Source of the DNA: Bacteroidota bacterium
GTDB taxonomy: Bacteria > Bacteroidota > Bacteroidia > Bacteroidales > PXBB01
Assembly (NCBI GenBank): GCA_022708385.1
Contig: JAKIYU010000060.1
Coordinates: 1 to 10,895 of the forward strand
Direction of reading: 5' to 3'
DNA: 10,895 bases
Shown here: piece by piece, positions 7,605 through 10,895 of the stretch
Layout of the letters: each line of letters starts with the position of its first letter
Position numbering within the stretch: position 1 is the first letter of the stretch
The notes under the pieces: model-generated
The model's database searches: none
What the model was told of the DNA's origin: nothing
What the model saw: only the letters and a program-made list of their open reading frames with translations
Made by a program: the position numbers and the translations under genes

Positions 7605-7612
7605 CAAAGTTA
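7605..7612 (-). promoter_or_regulatory. Candidate -7 promoter box TAACTTTG for porZ-recO
   Basis: On the minus strand TAACTTTG matches TAnnTTTG and lies about 80 bp before the porZ ATG at 7523. A TTTG at 7639-7636 on the same strand, inside the inverted repeat at 7617-7643, could act as its -33 box, though the 23-bp gap is longer than usual. Confidence 0.4.
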
Positions 7613-7616
7613 TTTT

Positions 7617-7624
7617 TATTTTTG
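7617..7624 (+). promoter_or_regulatory. Candidate -7 promoter box TATTTTTG for the FabK-like gene
   Basis: An exact TAnnTTTG match 23 bp before the ATG at 7648, coincident with the left arm of the inverted repeat. Upstream, TTTA at 7595-7598 is only a weak -33 candidate at 18 bp spacing. Confidence 0.4.
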
Positions 7625-7643
7625 TAATTTTATTACAAAAATA
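7617..7643. promoter_or_regulatory. Perfect 12-bp inverted repeat, candidate operator in the divergent porZ / FabK-like promoter region
   Basis: TATTTTTGTAAT (7617-7628) and ATTACAAAAATA (7632-7643) are exact reverse complements separated by TTT. The left arm contains the -7-like box TATTTTTG of the rightward gene, and the right arm presents the same octamer on the minus strand. The repeat ends 4 bp before the ATG at 7648. A dimeric repressor site is the most natural reading; an RNA hairpin is also possible but would be very A/U-rich. Confidence 0.55.
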
Positions 7644-7647
7644 CAGT

Positions 7648-8598
7648 ATGAACAGAATTTGCAGTTTGCTTAACATTCAATATCCGATAATTCAAGGCGG
7701 TATGATATGGTGCAGCGGATGGAAACTGGCCAGTGCCGTAAGCAATGCGGGCGGGTTAGGTTTAATAGGCTCCGGTTCGATGAATCCCGACTTGCTTCAT
7801 GAACATATCACCCAATGCAAAAAAGCCACCTCCCATCCTTTTGGTGTGAACATACCGCTGCTTTTTTCGCATGCTGAAGCGTTTATTCATATTTGCATTG
7901 AAGAAAAAGTACCTGTGGTATTTACTTCGGCTGGCAACCCAGCAAAATATACCGCTTTATTAAAGCAGAACGGCATTAAGGTGGTGCATGTGGTAGCCAA
8001 TGTACGCGGCGCATTAAAGTGCCAGGAGACAGGTGTTGACGCTATAGTGGCTGAGGGTTTTGAAGCCGGTGGCCATAACGGTAAAGAAGAAACCACCACC
8101 CTGGTTCTGATACCCATGGTTAAAAAAGCTGTTACCATTCCTGTAATAGCAGCCGGAGGCATTGCAACCGGCAGGGGTATGCTGGCGGCTTTTGCCCTGG
8201 GTGCCGAAGGCGTGCAGATAGGAAGCCGCTTTGCAGCCTCCGAGGAATCGTCGGCTCACATCGCTTTTAAACAAATGATAGTCAATGCCAAAGATGGCGA
8301 CACCCAGTTGTGTTTGAAAAAACTTGTCGGCGTCAGGTTATTGAAAAATAAATTTTACAATGAGGTTGAAAAACTAGAACTGGCGGGTGCTTCCGTAGAA
8401 GAACTATCAGCTTTGCTGGGCAGGGGCCGTGCACAAAAAGGTATGTTTGAAGGCGATACGGAAGAAGGCGAACTTGAAATAGGACAGGTGTCGGGTATTA
8501 TCAGCGAAATACTACCGGCAGGGAAAATTGTAAAAAATATTATTTCGGAATATAACGAGGCTTTGGAGGAAATTATACAGCAGAAATTCAAGCTATAA
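7648..8598 (+). CDS. FMN-dependent FabK / nitronate monooxygenase family protein
   Basis: A 316-residue TIM-barrel flavoprotein of the 2-nitropropane dioxygenase family, normal in length. Motifs in order are YPIIQGGMIW (12-21), SNAGGLGLIGSGS (32-44), PFGVNIPLL (64-72), FTSAGNP (92-98), then VAEGFEAGGHNG (134-145) with the family's catalytic-type H143. The FMN-phosphate segments AAGGIATGRGM (168-178) and GAEGVQIGSRFAASEES (185-201) follow. Overall layout, including the AEGxEAGGH block and the C-terminal GQVSGII (279-285), resembles FabK, the NADH-dependent enoyl-ACP reductase II of type II fatty acid synthesis. Sequence alone does not separate FabK from nitronate monooxygenases that detoxify alkyl nitronates. 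It is a single-gene unit with its own promoter-like box and terminator, divergent from porZ. No fatty-acid synthesis gene is nearby to settle the role. Confidence 0.87.
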   Translation: MNRICSLLNIQYPIIQGGMIWCSGWKLASAVSNAGGLGLIGSGSMNPDLLHEHITQCKKATSHPFGVNIPLLFSHAEAFIHICIEEKVPVVFTSAGNPAKYTALLKQNGIKVVHVVANVRGALKCQETGVDAIVAEGFEAGGHNGKEETTTLVLIPMVKKAVTIPVIAAGGIATGRGMLAAFALGAEGVQIGSRFAASEESSAHIAFKQMIVNAKDGDTQLCLKKLVGVRLLKNKFYNEVEKLELAGASVEELSALLGRGRAQKGMFEGDTEEGELEIGQVSGIISEILPAGKIVKNIISEYNEALEEIIQQKFKL

Positions 8599-8689
8599 TT
8601 AGCAGGCATTTATGTTGTTTTTTCTATTTGAATTGTATATTAGGGCAAACATCCAACACTCTGAAAATCAACAACAAAATCGTTATTAA

Positions 8690-8709
8690 CCGTTAGTAAC
8701 GGCTTTTTT
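8690..8709 (+). terminator. Intrinsic terminator after the FabK-like gene
   Basis: CCGTT (8690-8694) pairs with AACGG (8698-8702) across the loop AGT and is followed by CTTTTTT. An alternative stem CGTTA/TAACG (8681-8685 and 8697-8701) overlaps it. It lies about 90 bp past the stop at 8598. On the opposite strand no clear T run follows, so it chiefly serves the rightward gene. Confidence 0.6.
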
Positions 8710-8754
8710 GGCACGGTGCACTTATACAAGTTTGTAATCAAGATACCCTTTATT

Positions 8755-9549
8755 CTATTTCTTCGTCACCATTTCGGTGCGGTTGTCGTAATTGACCCAA
8801 TATTTGCCCTTTTCAATGTCGTTTATATTAACCTCTTTACCGTAACCGTCGAGAATGAAGTTGCCTTTCTCATCGTATATTTCGTAAAGTGTTTCCGAAG
8901 AGAAATAAATCCAGTCGCTTACCCGTGTTGAAATCAGGTACAACTCTTCGTCTTTCGAAAAGTATTTACATTCTTTGGAAATTCTTTCCACACCTGACTT
9001 GTCAATATGTTTGATACGAAAAACATTATATTTGGTATTGAAGCGGGGTTCATAAATAAAATTATTTTCTCCCACCGAATCCCGCGGGTACAATTCCCCG
9101 ATAGTAATCCACTTTCCCCACCTGAATTGTTCAATAAAAAAAGGTTTATCATCAATAATTCCTGTAATATTCCAGTTCAGTTTATTGGTTTTCTTATCTA
9201 TTTTAGGAGTCCCGTATGCAAACACCGTAGTGGATTCCAGCACATTGGCGTTAACTACTTCCGGCCGGCAGCCTGCTTCATGTTTAATCCTGATGATTAC
9301 TTTCTGCCCATCGGCAAGTTTCAGATTATTGAAATCTATTTCAAATGAATTGGAACGTATTTCATCGTCGGTAAGAATATCGTTAACATAAACCGCTTTA
9401 ATACAATAAACTTCTCCGGTAGTATCGATAGCCGGATTAATTACATACACATTTTTACCCTGATAGGTACCCTTTATAATATACTCTTGTCCCCTTGCTG
9501 GAGTGAAGTTGAACACAAAAAGCAAAAGCAAAAGCGACAAAAATTTCAT
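8755..9549 (-). CDS. Secreted protein of unknown function with T9SS-CTD-like C-terminus
   Basis: I recognise the general pattern of a conserved Bacteroidota secreted protein but not a named family. The 264 residues start with a clear signal peptide (MKFLSLLLLLFVFNF, likely cut near ARG-Q at 20/21). The N-terminal part has YQGKNVYVINPA (29-40), a cysteine in VYCIKAVYVND (C49) and FEIDFNNLKLADGQKV (69-84). A second cysteine in KHEAGCRPEVVN (C94) could pair with C49. A middle block FFIEQFRWGKWITIGELYP (137-155) is aromatic-rich. Residues about 205-264 (YEIYDEKGNFIL, VNINDIEKGKYWVNYDN, ending TKK) repeat the strand order of T9SS C-terminal domains: a D-x-x-G turn, a DI-x-x-G-x-Y turn, then a final basic strand. 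That likeness is inference. It is divergent from the C25 protease gene and convergent with the FabK-like gene. A shortened box TAATTTG at 9586-9580 (minus) is the only promoter hint. Confidence 0.8.
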   Translation of the reverse strand: MKFLSLLLLLFVFNFTPARGQEYIIKGTYQGKNVYVINPAIDTTGEVYCIKAVYVNDILTDDEIRSNSFEIDFNNLKLADGQKVIIRIKHEAGCRPEVVNANVLESTTVFAYGTPKIDKKTNKLNWNITGIIDDKPFFIEQFRWGKWITIGELYPRDSVGENNFIYEPRFNTKYNVFRIKHIDKSGVERISKECKYFSKDEELYLISTRVSDWIYFSSETLYEIYDEKGNFILDGYGKEVNINDIEKGKYWVNYDNRTEMVTKK

Positions 9550-9739
9550 CGTTCAATTTTCAAACTGCAATAATAACATCAAATTACATAATATGCAAAT
9601 AGATTTTTTAAAATATTTGTGCCGATTGATTTGCAAGAATTATTTTACTCAATTTTATTTTTAGGTGTTAAAAGAACAATATATCTAAATTTTAATATTT
9701 TTTTTGCTATTTCATTATTTTAGTTTATGATTAAATACC

Positions 9740-9747
9740 TAAATTTG
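9740..9747 (+). promoter_or_regulatory. Candidate -7 promoter box TAAATTTG for the C25 protease gene
   Basis: TAAATTTG matches TAnnTTTG and lies 23 bp before the ATG at 9771. A TTTT/TTTA around 9718-9722 is a weak -33 candidate. The rest of the 221-bp gap (9550-9770) is strongly A/T-rich; beyond this box I see only a 7-bp inverted repeat TGCAAAT/ATTTGCA (9594-9600 and 9629-9635) with a 28-bp spacer. Confidence 0.4.
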
Positions 9748-9770
9748 TTATAAAAAATAAACCGTTCTTT

Positions 9771-10895
9771 ATGAAAAGATTCATTACACTTCCATCCATC
9801 ACACTGATTTTCATCTTTTTACTATTAAATCAAAGCCTCTTTTCTCAAAGCATTAAAATCTTCGAAAATCAAAAATCTTATTTCACTTTAAATAAATCGG
9901 AGATTGATGTTCTCAATATAAGTGCAGCTATAAGCGAAATAACCTTTAAAACCGTTCAAACTCCTGCGGGTATTTTTTCATTGCCGGAGATAGAGGGTTA
10001 TATGAAAGACAATAAGCCGGGTTGTCCAGCCCTGCCGGTAATGCATAAGATTATTGAGGTACCTGCTAACGCAGACGTTGAGTTTAAAGTAATTTCTAAA
10101 ACCGTGCAGGAATATTACTTGCCAGATTATCTTATAGCATACCCCATTTATCCATCCCAGCACTCAATTTCAAAAAGTGAAGACCCTCAAAAAGTGGCTT
10201 TTGATTACAATGCCATTCTTTATGGCAAAAACAGCTTTATTGAACACGCTATACTGGCATATAAAGAAGCAGGCTATATGCGCGGCTCACGCCTGGGGGT
10301 TCTCAGCTACAGGCCCCTGGATTACAATCCCGTTACAAAAAAAATAAAGGTCACAACACAAATTCAGTTCGAAGTAATTTTTAAAAATGCCGACCATGCC
10401 ACAACGGCCCAATTAAAAGCCAAAACCTATTCGCCTTACTTTTCGGGTCTAAATCAGAAATTTATTTTTAACCAACAACCTGAACTTAAAAGCAACCTGA
10501 CACAATATCCCGTATCCTACGTTATTGTTTCAGACATTATGTTTCAATCGGCTTTGCAACCATTTATTCAATGGAAAACCCAAAAAGGTTTTAAAGTTAT
10601 TGAAGCCTATACCAACAACCCCAATGTGGGTACCACAACAACGTCTATTAAAAGTTACCTCCAAAACCTCTACAATTCGGCCACACCAGGCAATCCTGCC
10701 TTTTCGTTTGTACTGCTGGTAGGCGATGTAGCACAGGTGCCTTCTTTTACAGGGACCACAGGCGGCCACCTTACCGACCTTTACTATGGCGAATATACAG
10801 GCGATAAAATTCCCGAAGTCTATTACGGCAGGTTTTCGGCAACTAATGTCAATGAACTTCAACCCCAGATTGACAAAACCCTGCAATATGAAAAA
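9771..10895 (+). CDS. Gingipain-like family C25 cysteine protease precursor (N-terminal part, cut by window edge)
   Basis: The frame is open from the ATG at 9771 to the last base, 375 codons, so the protein continues to the right. A signal peptide spans about 1-25 (ITLIFIFLLLNQSLFS before Q26). A propeptide of gingipain type follows, with PGCPALPVMHKIIEVP (about 83-98), the GxPxLP block of that propeptide, and a long beta-rich stretch to about residue 230. The protease domain begins near YVIVSD (250-255), continues through QWKTQKGFKV and FVLLVGDVAQVP (G318-D319), then DLYYGEYTGDKIPEVYYGRFS and a QIDKTLQYEK segment. This order parallels the gingipain catalytic domain (GD..IP, Y..D...E..IGRFS, Q-D-T-YE). 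The catalytic His and Cys lie beyond the edge. Known family members are T9SS cargo processed at the surface; a CTD would be expected at the unseen C-terminus. PorU, the C25-type T9SS sortase, is less likely because this propeptide type is not its N-terminal domain. Confidence 0.87.
   Translation, partial: MKRFITLPSITLIFIFLLLNQSLFSQSIKIFENQKSYFTLNKSEIDVLNISAAISEITFKTVQTPAGIFSLPEIEGYMKDNKPGCPALPVMHKIIEVPANADVEFKVISKTVQEYYLPDYLIAYPIYPSQHSISKSEDPQKVAFDYNAILYGKNSFIEHAILAYKEAGYMRGSRLGVLSYRPLDYNPVTKKIKVTTQIQFEVIFKNADHATTAQLKAKTYSPYFSGLNQKFIFNQQPELKSNLTQYPVSYVIVSDIMFQSALQPFIQWKTQKGFKVIEAYTNNPNVGTTTTSIKSYLQNLYNSATPGNPAFSFVLLVGDVAQVPSFTGTTGGHLTDLYYGEYTGDKIPEVYYGRFSATNVNELQPQIDKTLQYEK

Noticed and set aside
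9771..10895. Assignment of the C25 protein as the T9SS sortase PorU
   Set aside because: The N-terminal region is a gingipain-type propeptide with a GxPxLP block, not the PorU N-terminal domain I would expect.
1..10895. CRISPR arrays, tRNA or rRNA genes, insertion sequences, phage or toxin-antitoxin modules
   Set aside because: No regularly spaced repeats, cloverleaf-like segments, transposase motifs or paired small genes were seen on either strand.

Overview
The window looks like chromosomal DNA from a member of the Bacteroidota, most likely an uncultured Bacteroidales-type organism rather than a known model species. Four things point there. It carries a PorZ-type component of the type IX secretion system (T9SS), which is confined to this phylum. 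It carries the start of a gingipain-like C25 protease. Start codons lack Shine-Dalgarno sequences and follow A/T-rich leaders. Seven copies of the Bacteroidota -7 promoter element TAnnTTTG sit just upstream of genes. No tRNA, rRNA, CRISPR array, insertion sequence or phage gene was found.

Layout. At 1-453 (minus) is the N-terminal part of an unassigned, possibly glycosyltransferase-like protein. It diverges across a 56-bp gap from a CYTH-domain triphosphate tunnel enzyme (510-974, plus). Next come a stand-alone AAA_14/DUF4143 ATPase (1057-2202, plus) and a complete methionyl-tRNA synthetase, metG (2289-4334, plus). metG converges on recO (4446-5180, minus), which lies 12 bp downstream of porZ (5193-7523, minus) in a likely two-gene operon. 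Across a divergent promoter region with a perfect 12-bp inverted repeat is a FabK/nitronate monooxygenase-type flavoprotein (7648-8598, plus) that ends at a good intrinsic terminator. It converges on a secreted 264-residue protein with a T9SS-CTD-like C-terminus (8755-9549, minus). That gene diverges across 221 bp from a gingipain-like C25 protease precursor (9771 to the right edge, plus), cut off before its catalytic His/Cys.

How the genes fit together. metG, recO, the CYTH enzyme and the FabK-like enzyme are housekeeping or metabolic genes. porZ, the 264-residue secreted protein and the C25 protease form a loose T9SS theme: a surface attachment-complex subunit, a secreted protein with a CTD-like end, and a typical T9SS cargo protease. 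I see no clear-cut new multigene system. The best candidates for a second look are the 264-residue protein, the inverted repeat at 7617-7643, and the orphan ATPase/nuclease-fold gene with a T8G6 tract beside its Walker A motif. All positions and motifs were read by eye, and family assignments rest on motif recognition without database searches.
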